Of a DNA stretch of 64,000 nucleotides, positions 17,845-27,647 are shown one piece after another (positions within the stretch are counted from its first letter, which is position 1; each line of letters starts with the position of its first letter). Origin of the DNA: Sinomonas cellulolyticus (GTDB lineage: Bacteria > Actinomycetota > Actinomycetes > Actinomycetales > Micrococcaceae); the NCBI RefSeq assembly GCF_014656475.1, contig NZ_BNCM01000010.1:82073-146072 (forward strand), in the 5' to 3' direction. Below the pieces are notes generated by a model. The model searched no databases. It was given only the letters and a program-made list of their open reading frames with translations, and was not told the DNA's origin. A program made the translations under genes and the position numbers.

Positions 17845-20507
17845 GGCGGTGGGCCAGCCAGCCCTTCGACCTCGAGCGCATCGGCGCGGGGCTGCCGTTC
17901 GAGGGCTCGCTCCCCGAGCTCGCGGCGGCTCTCGCCGCTCCGGGCGCCGCGGCCGTGGTCCAGGCGCCCCCCGGGACCGGCAAGACCACCCTCGTGCCGC
18001 CGCTCGTGGCGAATCTCGTGTCGGCGGCGGGCGCGGGGCGTCACGGGACGCACGACGGCGCCCCCGCACCTCGCGTCGTCGTCACCCAGCCGCGGCGGGT
18101 GGCCGTCCGGGCGGCGGCCCGGAGGCTCGCGGCGCTGGACGGCACGGCGATCGGTGGGCGCGTCGGGTACACGGTCCGGGGTGAGCGGCACACCTCCCCG
18201 GGGACGAGGGTCGAGTTCGTCACCCCCGGCATCCTCGTCCGGAGGCTCCTCGCCGATCCGGGGCTCGAGGGCGTCGACGCCGTGGTGCTCGACGAGGTGC
18301 ACGAGCGCGGACTCGAGACCGACCTGCTGGTGGGGATGCTGGCGGAGGTGAGGCAGCTGCGAGGCGACCTCACGCTGGTGGCCATGTCCGCGACCCTGGA
18401 CGCTCCGCGGTTTGCCGCGCTGCTCGGCGGTGACGAGGGCGCCGTGCCCGTGGTCGACTGCCCGTCCGCCCTGTTCCCGCTCGAGGTGGGGTGGGCGCCG
18501 TCGTCCGTGCCGAGGCTCGACGAGCGCGGGGTGACCCGCGGCTTCCTGGACCACGTGGCGGACGTGGCGCTGGACGAGCACCGCCGCGAACAGGCCCGCG
18601 GGCGTGACGTCGATGCCCTCGTGTTCGTACCCGGCGCACGCGAGGTGCGGCATGTCGCCGAGCGGCTCCGCTCCCGTGCCCGCGGCGGTCCGGACCGCAT
18701 CGAGGTTCTCGAGCTGCACGGGCAGGCACCGGCTGCGGAGCAGGATCGGGCCGTCTCCGGGCGAGGACCCGGGGACGGGCCCCGGATCGTGGTCTCGACC
18801 GCGCTGGCCGAGTCCTCCCTGACCGTCCCGGGGGTACGTCTCGTGGTCGACTCCGGGCTCGCACGGGAACCGCGGCGAGATGCCTCGCGGGGAATGTCCG
18901 GGCTCGTGACCGTCTCCTGCTCGCGGGCCTCGGCCGAGCAGCGTGCCGGTCGCGCCGCCCGCCAGGGCCCGGGCTGCGTGGTGCGGTGCTACGACGAGCG
19001 CGCCTTCGCCGCTGCTCCCGTACACTCGACGCCCGAGATCACCACCGCCGACCTGACCGAGGCGGCGCTCGTGCTCGCGTGCTGGGGTGCTCCCGGTGGG
19101 GTGGGCCTTGCGCTGCCGGACGCGCCGCCCGCTCCCGCGCTGGCTGAGGCGGTGGGGGTGCTCGCGGCGATCGGGGCCGTGGACGACGACGGCCACGCGA
19201 CTTCACTCGGCCGTACCCTCGGGCGCATTCCGGCGGATCCGCGGCTCGGGCGGGCACTCCTCGAGGGGGCCGGGCTCGTGGGACCGCGGGCCGCCGCCGA
19301 GGCTGTGGCCTTGGTGGCGCGGGACCTGCGGCCTGCCGGCGCCGACCTCGGCCGGCTTCTTCGAGCGCTCCGCTCCGGGCGCGACCCCCAGGCGCGGGCG
19401 TGGGCCGAGGACGTGCGGCGCTTCGAGCGGATTGCACGCGAGGCGCGGGCCGGGTCGGGGGGTGGTGACCCCGGGTGGCCTGGTGGTGACCCCGGGCGGC
19501 AGGTGGGGGTGGTTGTCGCGCTCGCGTTCCCGCGCTTCGTGGCCCGCCGCGTCCCCGGGTACCGCGAGCAGTACCTCCTCGCCTCCGGCACACGCGCCGG
19601 CCTGCCCGTCGGGAGCCCGCTCACGGGCCACGAGTGGCTCGCCATTGCCGACGCCGCGCGGGCGGCGGGCCGAGACGCGGCGGGGACGGGCGCCGTCGTG
19701 CGTGCCGCCGCGCCGATCAGCCAGGAGACCGCGGTGCTCGCCGCGGGGCACCTCCTCACGGACCGGGTCGAGGCGAGGTTCGACGCCGGCCGCATCGCCG
19801 CGCGGCGAGACCGGCGCCTGGGTGCGATCCAGCTCGAGTCGACGCCCGTGAGGCCGGCGCGCGAGGAGGGGCACCGCGCCGTCGTGCGCGCCCTCGAGGC
19901 GGAGGGACTCGGGGTGATCGGCTGGTCCGATGCAGCGGATGGGCTGCGGCGCAGGCTCGCGCTCGTCCGTCGGGAACTCGGTGACCCGTGGCCCGACGTG
20001 TCGGCCCCCGCCCTGCTCGCCCGGCTCGACGAGTGGCTCGCCCCCGAGGTCGACGCGCTTGCCGGGGGCACCTCCGTGCGCGGAGTGGACCTCGCCGAGC
20101 CGCTGCGCCGGCTGCTGCCGTGGCCCGAGGCGGCGCGGTTCGACGAGCTCGCCCCCGAGCGGCTCGAGGTGCCCAGCGGCTCGCGGGTGCGGATCGAGTA
20201 CCCCCCGGTGGAGGACCGCGCGGACGACGGCGCGGCCCCTGCTGGGCGTCCGGTCGTCGCCGTGAAGCTCCAGGAGTGCTTCGGCTGGGCCGAGACGCCC
20301 CGCCTCGTGGACGGGCGCGTGCCGGTGCTGTTCCACCTGCTCTCACCGGCCGGCCGCCCTCTCGCGGTGACCGATGATCTCGCGTCCTTCTGGTCCGGTC
20401 CCTACGCCCAGGTGCGCGCGGAGATGCGCGGACGGTACCCCAAGCACCCTTGGCCCGAGGACCCGTGGACGGCGGTGGCGACGGCGAAGACGAAGCGGCG
20501 CATGTAG
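17841..20507 (+). CDS. hrpB: ATP-dependent helicase HrpB
   Basis: GTG at 17841 overlaps the stop of the upstream gene (GTGA). The 888-aa protein is a DEAH-type helicase: Walker A APPGTGKTTLVPP near residue 37, TQPRRVAVRAAARRLA, DEVHERGLETDLL (motif II with DEVH), MSATLD, then motifs V/VI with VSTALAESSLTVPGV and SAEQRAGRAARQGPG. The HrpB-specific C-terminal domain follows. It is about 80 residues longer than E. coli HrpB, partly from a Gly/Asp/Pro tandem repeat near residues 540-555. The cellular role of HrpB is not established. Confidence 0.92.
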   Translation: MRRWASQPFDLERIGAGLPFEGSLPELAAALAAPGAAAVVQAPPGTGKTTLVPPLVANLVSAAGAGRHGTHDGAPAPRVVVTQPRRVAVRAAARRLAALDGTAIGGRVGYTVRGERHTSPGTRVEFVTPGILVRRLLADPGLEGVDAVVLDEVHERGLETDLLVGMLAEVRQLRGDLTLVAMSATLDAPRFAALLGGDEGAVPVVDCPSALFPLEVGWAPSSVPRLDERGVTRGFLDHVADVALDEHRREQARGRDVDALVFVPGAREVRHVAERLRSRARGGPDRIEVLELHGQAPAAEQDRAVSGRGPGDGPRIVVSTALAESSLTVPGVRLVVDSGLAREPRRDASRGMSGLVTVSCSRASAEQRAGRAARQGPGCVVRCYDERAFAAAPVHSTPEITTADLTEAALVLACWGAPGGVGLALPDAPPAPALAEAVGVLAAIGAVDDDGHATSLGRTLGRIPADPRLGRALLEGAGLVGPRAAAEAVALVARDLRPAGADLGRLLRALRSGRDPQARAWAEDVRRFERIAREARAGSGGGDPGWPGGDPGRQVGVVVALAFPRFVARRVPGYREQYLLASGTRAGLPVGSPLTGHEWLAIADAARAAGRDAAGTGAVVRAAAPISQETAVLAAGHLLTDRVEARFDAGRIAARRDRRLGAIQLESTPVRPAREEGHRAVVRALEAEGLGVIGWSDAADGLRRRLALVRRELGDPWPDVSAPALLARLDEWLAPEVDALAGGTSVRGVDLAEPLRRLLPWPEAARFDELAPERLEVPSGSRVRIEYPPVEDRADDGAAPAGRPVVAVKLQECFGWAETPRLVDGRVPVLFHLLSPAGRPLAVTDDLASFWSGPYAQVRAEMRGRYPKHPWPEDPWTAVATAKTKRRM

Positions 20508-20573
20508 GCGGCCGCGTGCGGTCCGAGGGAGCGTTCCCCCGGGCGAATGGTTCTACCGCCGGGTTGCGGGGTC

Positions 20574-20579
20574 TACTCT
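20574..20579 (+). promoter_or_regulatory. Leaderless-type -10 element of the amidohydrolase gene
   Basis: TACTCT lies exactly 6 nt before the GTG at 20586; no Shine-Dalgarno is present. Confidence 0.55.
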
Positions 20580-20585
20580 GGCCGG

Positions 20586-21800
20586 GTGAGCGCGACGGTG
20601 CTGGTGTGCGGGTCGGTGTTCGATGGTGTGGGCGACGAACTGCGCGGACCGTCAGAGATCCTGGTAGAGGACGGGCGGATTGCCGAGGTGGCCGACCACG
20701 TCTCGCGCCCGGACGGCGCGGACGTGGTGGATCTGTCCGATCGCGTGGTCACTCCGGGCTTCATCGACTGCCACGTGCACCTGACCATGGATGCGTCCAC
20801 CCTTCCGACCCAGACGCTGAAGTCCTCGGCTGCCAAGGCACTCTCCGGGCTGGACACGGCGCGTCGGTACATGCTCCGGGGCTTCACGACGCTGCGTGAC
20901 CTCGGGACGATGGACCCGGACTTCCCCACCGTGGACCTGCGCAATGCGATCGACGCCGGGCTGGCGGAGGGCCCCCGGCTGGTGGTCGCGGCCCATCTGA
21001 TCAGCTCGACCGGCGGCCACGCCGACATCCGTCCCTTCTACGCGCCGCGCTGGGACCTGCCGATCGCGGCTGCGGCGGACAGCGTCGGGGAGATCCGCCG
21101 GCTCGTGCGCCGGGAGCACGCGTTCGGGTCGGACTGGATCAAGGCCACCAACGCGGGAGGCTACTTCAGCCCCGGGGACGATCCGGACCGGTGCACCTGG
21201 TTCGACGAGGAGTTCGAGGCGCTTGCCTCCGCCGCTGCCCTGCTGGGCCTGCCCGTCGCGGTGCACACCGGTGCCGCCCCGGCCTGCATCCAGGCACTGA
21301 AGGCCGGCGCCAGGAGCCTCGAGCACGCCTACCTCATCGACGAGGAGGGCATTGCGCTGGCGGTGGAGCGCGGAGCATTCATCGTCCCGACGATGCAGAT
21401 GACCCAGGAGGACCTCGCCGCCCTCAAGGCCGGGGACCTGCCCGAGCAGGCGGTGTGGAAGTTCCGCCGCGACAGCGACCGCATCCTGGCGTCGCAGCGC
21501 CTCATTGCCGAGAGTGAGGCGAAGGTGGCCTTCGGCACGGACTGCGGCATGTTCCCGTTCGAGCACGGGGTCCTCGAGTTCCAGGCCCTCGTCGATGCCG
21601 GGCTGACCCCAGCCAGGGCCCTGCGCGCTGCAACCTCAGTGGCGGCCGAGCTCCTGGGCCGGGACGACCTCGGCGTCATCGAGGCCGGACGGTCCGCGGA
21701 CATCGTTGCCATGCCGGGGGACCCACTCGCCGACATCCAGGTGACGGAGTCGGTGGACTTCGTCATGAAGGCCGGCACCGTGTACCGACGCCCGGAATGA
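20586..21800 (+). CDS. Metal-dependent amidohydrolase (imidazolonepropionase/prolidase-like)
   Basis: I prefer GTG at 20586 (VSATVLVCGSVFDG) because TACTCT sits 6 nt upstream; this gives 404 aa. The amidohydrolase metal site is complete: HxH in FIDCHVHLTMD, a likely carboxylated Lys in DWIKATNAGGYF, His in VAVHTGAAPACI and SLEHAYLID, and Asp in VAFGTDCGMFPF. The pattern fits the branch that contains Xaa-Pro dipeptidases and aryl-amide hydrolases. The substrate is not predictable from the sequence. No operon partner lies on this strand. Confidence 0.85.
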   Translation: MSATVLVCGSVFDGVGDELRGPSEILVEDGRIAEVADHVSRPDGADVVDLSDRVVTPGFIDCHVHLTMDASTLPTQTLKSSAAKALSGLDTARRYMLRGFTTLRDLGTMDPDFPTVDLRNAIDAGLAEGPRLVVAAHLISSTGGHADIRPFYAPRWDLPIAAAADSVGEIRRLVRREHAFGSDWIKATNAGGYFSPGDDPDRCTWFDEEFEALASAAALLGLPVAVHTGAAPACIQALKAGARSLEHAYLIDEEGIALAVERGAFIVPTMQMTQEDLAALKAGDLPEQAVWKFRRDSDRILASQRLIAESEAKVAFGTDCGMFPFEHGVLEFQALVDAGLTPARALRAATSVAAELLGRDDLGVIEAGRSADIVAMPGDPLADIQVTESVDFVMKAGTVYRRPE

Positions 21801-21854
21801 CGGGGCGCGAGGAGCAGGACGGATGACGCCGGCGCCCTCGCCGTGCGGCCGCCG

Positions 21855-23120
21855 TCAGTCCTTGCCGAGCCAGGCCGCAGCCGCCACCACGAGTGCAGCG
21901 GTGCCGGTGGTCAGAGTGGGCTGGAGGACGGGGGCGAACTTCGGCGAGTGGTTCGCGGGGATGGAGCTGACGGTGCCCGCCTCCTCGGCCTTCCGGTACG
22001 TCTCCGGATCCTCCATCCCGACTCCCCAGTAGGTGTAGGGCGTTCCGAGGGCGGTGGGGACGTCGCTGAAGTCCTCGCTCGCGGTCTGCCGGCCGTAGTC
22101 CTGCACCGCGCCGGCGGGGAAGTAGTCCTCGAAGGCCGCGGTGACCCGGGCCGTGACGTCGGGATCGTTGTCGGTGAGCGGGTAGCTGTTGTAGAGCTCG
22201 ATGTCGGGCTTCTTCGGCGAGCCCGACGCCTCGGACTCGGCCTTGGCGATCCGCTCGATCGCCGCCAGGAGCTGGTCCCGGACCGGCTTGCTGTAGGTGC
22301 GGATGTTCAGCTCGAGGACGGCGTGGTCGTCGATGATGTTGCTCTTGGCACCCACCGCGATCTTCCCCACGGTCAGGACGGCGAATTCGCCCGGCTGGAC
22401 CTCGCGCGCCACGACGCCCTGCAGACGAACGACGACCATGGAGGCCAGGACAGCCGGGTCGATCGACAGGTGCGGCATCGAGCCGTGGCTTCCCCGGCCG
22501 TAGAGGGTGATCTGCACGCTGTCCGCCATCGACAGGAACGGCCCGGAGTGGGTGCCGACCGTGCCAGCAGGGTGGACGAGGATGTGCTGGCCGAAGGCCA
22601 CGTCGGGCTTGGGAATCAGGGACGCCAGACCGTCGTCGACCATGCCCTTGGCCCCGTCGCCGAGCTCCTCCGCCGGCTGGAACAGGGCCACGAGGGTGCC
22701 CGCCCAGGCATCCCGCTGCTCCGAGAGCAGCTTGGCGGCGCCCAGCAGGCAGGACACGTGCGCGTCGTGGCCGCAGGCGTGCATCACCGGGGTCTGCGTC
22801 CCGGACGCATCGGTCGCGGACGCGGTGCTCGCGTACTCCAGGCCCGTGGCCTCGGCGACGGGAAGGGCGTCCATGTCGGCGCGGAGCAGCACGGTGGGCC
22901 CCTCCCCATTGGCCAGGACGCCCACGACGCCGGTGCCGCCCACCTTCGTGTGGACGTCGAAGCCGTACCCGGTGAGCTGGTCGGCGACGATTCCGGAAGT
23001 GCGGACCTCCTGATGGCTCAGCTCGGGATTTCGATGGAGGTCCTTGTACAGGTCCTCCTGCCAGTCCCTGATGGAGTCCTGGCCGGACAGGATCTGACGT
23101 GCGGATTCAGCGGAAGCCAT
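21855..23120 (-). CDS. M20-family amidohydrolase / metallopeptidase
   Basis: ATG at 23120 follows AAGGAG and gives 421 aa (MASAESARQILSGQ). The M20D pattern is clear: LHRNPELSHQE near the N-terminus, LLRADMDALPV, the metal-binding MHACGHDAHV, the acidic pair in QPAEELGDGAKGM, and a central dimerisation lid domain. The family includes hippurate hydrolase and N-acyl amino acid amidohydrolases. It is transcribed away from the ABC-F gene; the start codons are 88 bp apart. Confidence 0.88.
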   Translation of the reverse strand: MASAESARQILSGQDSIRDWQEDLYKDLHRNPELSHQEVRTSGIVADQLTGYGFDVHTKVGGTGVVGVLANGEGPTVLLRADMDALPVAEATGLEYASTASATDASGTQTPVMHACGHDAHVSCLLGAAKLLSEQRDAWAGTLVALFQPAEELGDGAKGMVDDGLASLIPKPDVAFGQHILVHPAGTVGTHSGPFLSMADSVQITLYGRGSHGSMPHLSIDPAVLASMVVVRLQGVVAREVQPGEFAVLTVGKIAVGAKSNIIDDHAVLELNIRTYSKPVRDQLLAAIERIAKAESEASGSPKKPDIELYNSYPLTDNDPDVTARVTAAFEDYFPAGAVQDYGRQTASEDFSDVPTALGTPYTYWGVGMEDPETYRKAEEAGTVSSIPANHSPKFAPVLQPTLTTGTAALVVAAAAWLGKD

Positions 23121-23196
23121 GACCTTCTCCTTGCCGTACAGCGGTTCGGGGCCCCCAAGGTGCATTCCGAGCCTACGTCGGAGGACGGCAGCCCAC

Positions 23197-23202
23197 TACC
23201 CT
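23197..23202 (+). promoter_or_regulatory. Leaderless-type -10 element of the ABC-F gene
   Basis: TACCCT lies exactly 6 nt before the GTG at 23209. Confidence 0.5.
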
Positions 23203-23208
23203 TGACGG

Positions 23209-24891
23209 GTGGCCCACCTCGACCTCTCCGGCATCGACTATGTCCTCTCCGACGGCACCCCGCTCCTGAACGGTGTCACGTTCAAGGTCCCCGAGGGTTC
23301 CAAGACGGCCCTCATCGGCCCGAACGGCACCGGCAAGACGACGCTGTTCAAGATCATCGCGGGGGACCTCACCCCGGACGAGGGTGTTGTCGGCCGTTCG
23401 GGGTCCATGGGCGTGATGCGCCAGTTCATCGGGCACGTCCGCGATGAGTCGACGGTGCGCGACCTGCTCCTGGGGGCCGCGCCGCGGGACGTCGCCGCGG
23501 CCGGCCGGACGCTCGACGCCGCCGAGCTGGCCATGATGGAGGACGACGGCGAGGCCACCCAGATGGCCTACGCCCACGCAATCGCCGAGTGGGGCGACGC
23601 GGGCGGCTACGAATGGGAGACCGTCTGGGACGAGGTCACGATGGCCGCGCTCGGGGTGCCGTTCGAGCGCGCACAGCACCGCGCGGCGTCGTCCCTCTCC
23701 GGCGGCGAGCAGAAGCGGCTCGTGCTCGAGGCGCTGTTCGCCGGGCCCGACGACCTCCTGCTCCTCGACGAGCCGGACAACTACCTCGACGTCCCTGGCA
23801 AGCGCTGGCTCGAGGACACCCTCAACGCCTCCCGCAAGACGGTGTTCTTCATCAGCCACGACCGCGAGCTGCTCAACAACGCCGCCGAGCGCATCGTCAC
23901 CCTCGAGCCCGGCATCAACGGTGCCGGCGCGTGGGTCCACGGAGGCGGTTTCGCCTCCTACGTCGAGGCCCGGGCCGAGCGGAACGCCCGGTTCGAGGAG
24001 CTGCGCAGGCGCTGGGACGAGGAGCACGCGAAGCTCAAGGAACTCGTGACCCTGTACAAGACGAAGGCCGCGTTCCGCTCCGACATGGCCAACCGGTACC
24101 ACGCCGCCCAGACCCGGCTCGAGAAGTTCCTCGCCGCCGGGCCGCCCGAGGCGCTCCCAGTGGAGCAGAACGTGAGGATGCGCCTGCGCGGCGGGCGGAC
24201 GGGCAAGCGCGCCGTCGTGGCCGAGAAGCTCGAGCTCACGGGGCTCATGAAGCCGTTCGACGCCGAGATCTGGTTCGGCGACCGCGTGGCGGTCCTGGGC
24301 TCGAACGGCTCCGGCAAGAGCCACTTCCTCCGGCTGCTCGCCCTCGGCGGGACGGACCCGGAACGCGAGCACCTGCCGGTCTCGGATGTTGTGATCGCCC
24401 CCGTCCCGCACGGAGGCACGGTCAAACTCGGTGCCAGGATCCGGCCGGGGTACTTTGCCCAGACCCACTCCCGGGCGGACCTGGCCGGCCGGACCCTGCT
24501 CGAGATCCTGCACCGCGGCGACGAGCACCGCTCCGGGCTCGCGCGGGAGGCAGCCGCCGGCGCGCTGGACGGATACGGGCTCGCGGGGCAGTCGGAGCAG
24601 AAGTACGAGTCCCTCTCAGGCGGCCAGCAGGCCCGCTTCCAGATCCTCCTGCTCCAGCTCTCCGGCGCCACCCTCCTGCTCCTGGACGAGCCCACCGACA
24701 ACCTCGACCTTCACTCCGGTGAGGCCCTGGAGCGGGCGATCGACGCGTTCGAGGGGACCGTGCTCGCCGTGACCCATGACCGCTGGTTCGCCAAGTCCTT
24801 CGACCGGTTCCTCGTGTTCGGTTCCGACGGCACCGTCCGTGAGGCCGCCGAGCCGGTATGGGACGAGGGGCGGGTCGAGCGGGCGCGGTAG
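23209..24891 (+). CDS. ABC-F family ATPase
   Basis: A 560-aa soluble protein with two ABC domains and no membrane segment. The first Walker A is GPNGTGKTTLF and the first signature is LSGGEQKRLVLEALF with LLLDEPDNYLD. The second Walker A is GSNGSGKSHFLRLL, with LSGGQQARFQILLLQLS and LLLDEPTDNLD. Between them lies a charged linker rich in Arg/Glu (residues about 250-320), where ABC-F proteins reach into the ribosomal E site. Functions in the family range from translation control to ribosome protection against antibiotics; which applies here is unknown. Confidence 0.9.
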   Translation: MAHLDLSGIDYVLSDGTPLLNGVTFKVPEGSKTALIGPNGTGKTTLFKIIAGDLTPDEGVVGRSGSMGVMRQFIGHVRDESTVRDLLLGAAPRDVAAAGRTLDAAELAMMEDDGEATQMAYAHAIAEWGDAGGYEWETVWDEVTMAALGVPFERAQHRAASSLSGGEQKRLVLEALFAGPDDLLLLDEPDNYLDVPGKRWLEDTLNASRKTVFFISHDRELLNNAAERIVTLEPGINGAGAWVHGGGFASYVEARAERNARFEELRRRWDEEHAKLKELVTLYKTKAAFRSDMANRYHAAQTRLEKFLAAGPPEALPVEQNVRMRLRGGRTGKRAVVAEKLELTGLMKPFDAEIWFGDRVAVLGSNGSGKSHFLRLLALGGTDPEREHLPVSDVVIAPVPHGGTVKLGARIRPGYFAQTHSRADLAGRTLLEILHRGDEHRSGLAREAAAGALDGYGLAGQSEQKYESLSGGQQARFQILLLQLSGATLLLLDEPTDNLDLHSGEALERAIDAFEGTVLAVTHDRWFAKSFDRFLVFGSDGTVREAAEPVWDEGRVERAR

Positions 24892-25005
24892 GGGTCTGGT
24901 GTACGCTCCCGCCCATTTCCCAGGAGCCCTGCTCCCCTGACACGCGGTTGCCCGAGTGGTGGGCGCGCGAGAACTGGGCGGGAACGCGCGCCCCCGGCAT
25001 CGGCG

Positions 25006-25011
25006 TAGCAT
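25006..25011 (+). promoter_or_regulatory. Leaderless-type -10 element of the GNAT gene
   Basis: TAGCAT lies exactly 6 nt before the ATG at 25018. Confidence 0.55.
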
Positions 25012-25017
25012 CGGCGC

Positions 25018-25557
25018 ATGGATCTCCGAAGGGCGGAGCCCCACGCAGCCCTGACCACGCGCCCGGCGACCGCCGCAGACTGGCCGCGCATCCGCGACAT
25101 CTACGCGGCCGGGATCGAGCCCGGCGACGCGACCTTCGAGTCCGCGCCACCGGCCACGTGGGAGGAGTTCTCTGGGCGCAAGGAGTTCGTGCTCGTGGCG
25201 GAGGAAGGACTCGAGAACACCTCCGAGGCAGCGCGCGTCCTCGGCTGGACCGGCGCCGGCCGCGTGTCAGCGCGGGAGGTGCACCGCGGCGTGGTCGAGC
25301 ACTCGCTGTACGTCGACCCGGCGGCGGGCGGCCGCGGGATCGGGACCCTCCTGATGCGGGCCCTCCTCGACGAATGCCGTGCCCGCGGGATGTGGACGGT
25401 CCAGGCCACGGTGTTCCCCGAGAACCTCCCGAGTCTGGCGCTGCACCGCAAGTTCGGCTTCCGCGAGGTGGGCCGGCGCGAGCGGATCGCGCTGATGGGC
25501 CACGGGCCGCTCGCGGGGTCTTGGCGGGACACCGTCCTGCTCGAACTCAGGCTGTGA
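25018..25557 (+). CDS. GNAT N-acetyltransferase, phosphinothricin acetyltransferase-like
   Basis: A 179-aa single-domain GNAT protein. The N-terminal TTRPATAADWPRIRDIYAAGI and the VEHSLYVDPAAGGRGIGTLL acetyl-CoA loop (R/Q-x-x-G-x-G/A) are typical, as is FPENLPSLALHRKFGFREVG in the C-terminal half. The pattern is closest to the Pat/MddA group that acetylates phosphinothricin, methionine sulfoximine or similar amino acid analogues. The start at 25018 is preceded by a -10 element rather than a ribosome-binding site. Confidence 0.83.
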   Translation: MDLRRAEPHAALTTRPATAADWPRIRDIYAAGIEPGDATFESAPPATWEEFSGRKEFVLVAEEGLENTSEAARVLGWTGAGRVSAREVHRGVVEHSLYVDPAAGGRGIGTLLMRALLDECRARGMWTVQATVFPENLPSLALHRKFGFREVGRRERIALMGHGPLAGSWRDTVLLELRL

Positions 25558-25582
25558 CAAGGAGCCCCGAGCAACCTCCGCA

Positions 25583-25588
25583 TAGGCT
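25583..25588 (+). promoter_or_regulatory. Leaderless-type -10 element of the PBP gene
   Basis: TAGGCT lies exactly 6 nt before the GTG at 25595. Confidence 0.55.
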
Positions 25589-25594
25589 GGCGGG

Positions 25595-27622
25595 GTGCGC
25601 ATCCTCCGCGTAGTCTCCGTGCTCCTCGCCTCGGCCCTCATGGGCGCCGGGCTCGCCTCCTGCGATGACGGCCGCCAGGCCGCCGCGAAGCAGGCCGCAA
25701 CCCAGCTGGCCAGTGCGCTCGCAGCGCGCGACGTCGGCAAGGTTCCCCTGCAGGGCAAGGAGCCGTCCGCCGCGCAGACGCAGCTCGAGACCGCCCTCAA
25801 GGGCCTCGGGGACCTCAAGCCCGCCGTCACCGCCGGCGAGCCGAAGGTCGACGGCGACAAGGCCGCCGTGCAGCTGGCCTACGACTGGAAGCCCGCCGGG
25901 CAGGACTGGACGTACACCACCACGGCACAGCTGGTCCGCAGCGGCGATGCCTGGCTCACGCAATGGACGCCGGATCTCCTCGCGCCGCAGCTGTCCGACT
26001 CCGAAGTCCTGGCCCTGGCGACCCAGGCGCCGCCCCGCGCGGACATCCTCGGCGCGGGCGACGCGAAGCTCGTGACCGCCCGGCCTGTGCTGCATGTGGG
26101 GATCGACAAGGCGATCGTGGTGCCGGACCTGCAGGCGGACTCGGCGGCGAAGCTCGCCGCGCTCGTCCAGGTGGACCCGGCCGCCTACGCCAAGCAGGTC
26201 ACGGGTGCCGGTGAGAAGGCGTTCGTCGAGGCGATCACCCTGCGCGACGAGCCCGGCCGCACCCCCACCGATGACCAGATCGCGGCGATCCCCGGGGCCA
26301 TCACCGTGAAGGACACGATGCCGCTCGCACCGACGCGCACGTTCGCGCGCCCCGTCCTGGGCGTGGTGGGGCAGGCCACCGCAGAGCAGGTCCAGAACTC
26401 CGGCGGCACGGTCCAGGCCGGCGAGCTGGCCGGGGCGAGCGGGCTCCAGGCCCAGTACGACTCGCAGCTGCGCGGACAGGACGGCGTCACCGTCTACGCG
26501 GAGCCGGCGGACCTCACGCCGGAGAAGCTCAAGGCCAATCCCGGCGCCCGCCGCACCCTCTTCCACAAGGAGCCCACCCCCGGCACTCCTCTCAAGACGA
26601 CCATCGACCCGCGCCTCCAGCAGGTCGCCGAGGACGAGCTCGCGGACATCAAGCCTGCCTCGGCGATCGTGGCGATCCGTCCCTCCGACGGCGCCGTGCT
26701 GGCCGCGGCATCCGGTCCCGGCAGCAACGGCTACAACACGGCGATGCTGGGCCAGTACGCGCCGGGCTCCATCTTCAAGACGGTCGATTCCCTCGCGCTC
26801 CTGCGGCAGGGCGGCACCGCGGACACGCACGTGGCGTGCACCGAGACCCTCACCGTGGACGGGCGCACGTTCAAGAACGCCGACGGCTACCCCGCCTCCT
26901 CGATCGGGGACATCACCCTCCGCGACGCCTACGCGCACTCGTGCAACACCGCATTCATCTCCCTGCGGGACAAGCTTTCCCAACCGCAGCTCGAATCCGC
27001 CGCGACGTCCCTCGGCGTTGCCGTCGACGCCCCGCGCCTCGGCGCGCCGGCGTTCCTCGGCTCCGTGCCCGGCGACGCGACCGGCACGGAGCACGCCGCC
27101 TCGATGATCGGACAGGGCAAAGTGCTCTTCTCCCCGCTCGCCGCGGCGGTCATGGCCGGCTCCGTCGCGAAGGGTTCGCCGGTCTCGGCGCAGCTCGTGC
27201 TCAACGGACGCACGACGCCGGCCGGGTCGCCGGTCGCGTCCGGCTCGCCCTCCGCGGCGGGCACCGCCCCCGGGACCCCGGACGCCTCAGCCAGCCCGGC
27301 GCCGTCGTCCGTGCCGCCGACCACGTCGAGCAAGGCGCCGGCCGGCCCGCCGCTCAGCCAGCCGGAGGCCTCGGTGCTCCAGGACATGATGCGTGCGGTG
27401 GTGACCAGCGGCCACGCCGGCTTCCTGGCGGACGTTCCGGGCGCCCCGGTCGGCGCGAAGACGGGCACCGCGGAGTTCGGCTCGGACAACCCGCCCAAGA
27501 CCCACGCGTGGATCATCGGCACGCACGGCGACCTGGCTGTGGCGGTCTTCGTCGAAGAGGGCGGGCTCGGCGCGACCGTGTCCGGGCCACTGCTGAAGAA
27601 CTTCCTCGTCAAGGCGGGCTGA
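25595..27622 (+). CDS. Lipoprotein-type penicillin-binding transpeptidase (class B)
   Basis: The product has 675 aa and starts at GTG. A lipobox LASC near residue 23 suggests lipid anchoring rather than a transmembrane helix. Residues about 30-140 match the NTF2-like MecA N-terminal domain, followed by a PBP dimerisation region and a transpeptidase domain. Active-site motifs are Ser392-x-x-Lys395 (GSIFKTV), SxN as HSCNTAFIS and KTG as GAKTGTAEFG. A Pro/Ala/Ser-rich insertion lies between SxN and KTG. It crosslinks peptidoglycan outside the membrane; low beta-lactam affinity as in MecA is possible but not shown. Confidence 0.88.
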   Translation: MRILRVVSVLLASALMGAGLASCDDGRQAAAKQAATQLASALAARDVGKVPLQGKEPSAAQTQLETALKGLGDLKPAVTAGEPKVDGDKAAVQLAYDWKPAGQDWTYTTTAQLVRSGDAWLTQWTPDLLAPQLSDSEVLALATQAPPRADILGAGDAKLVTARPVLHVGIDKAIVVPDLQADSAAKLAALVQVDPAAYAKQVTGAGEKAFVEAITLRDEPGRTPTDDQIAAIPGAITVKDTMPLAPTRTFARPVLGVVGQATAEQVQNSGGTVQAGELAGASGLQAQYDSQLRGQDGVTVYAEPADLTPEKLKANPGARRTLFHKEPTPGTPLKTTIDPRLQQVAEDELADIKPASAIVAIRPSDGAVLAAASGPGSNGYNTAMLGQYAPGSIFKTVDSLALLRQGGTADTHVACTETLTVDGRTFKNADGYPASSIGDITLRDAYAHSCNTAFISLRDKLSQPQLESAATSLGVAVDAPRLGAPAFLGSVPGDATGTEHAASMIGQGKVLFSPLAAAVMAGSVAKGSPVSAQLVLNGRTTPAGSPVASGSPSAAGTAPGTPDASASPAPSSVPPTTSSKAPAGPPLSQPEASVLQDMMRAVVTSGHAGFLADVPGAPVGAKTGTAEFGSDNPPKTHAWIIGTHGDLAVAVFVEEGGLGATVSGPLLKNFLVKAG

Positions 27623-27647
27623 GGCGACACTCGCCCCAAGCGGCGTA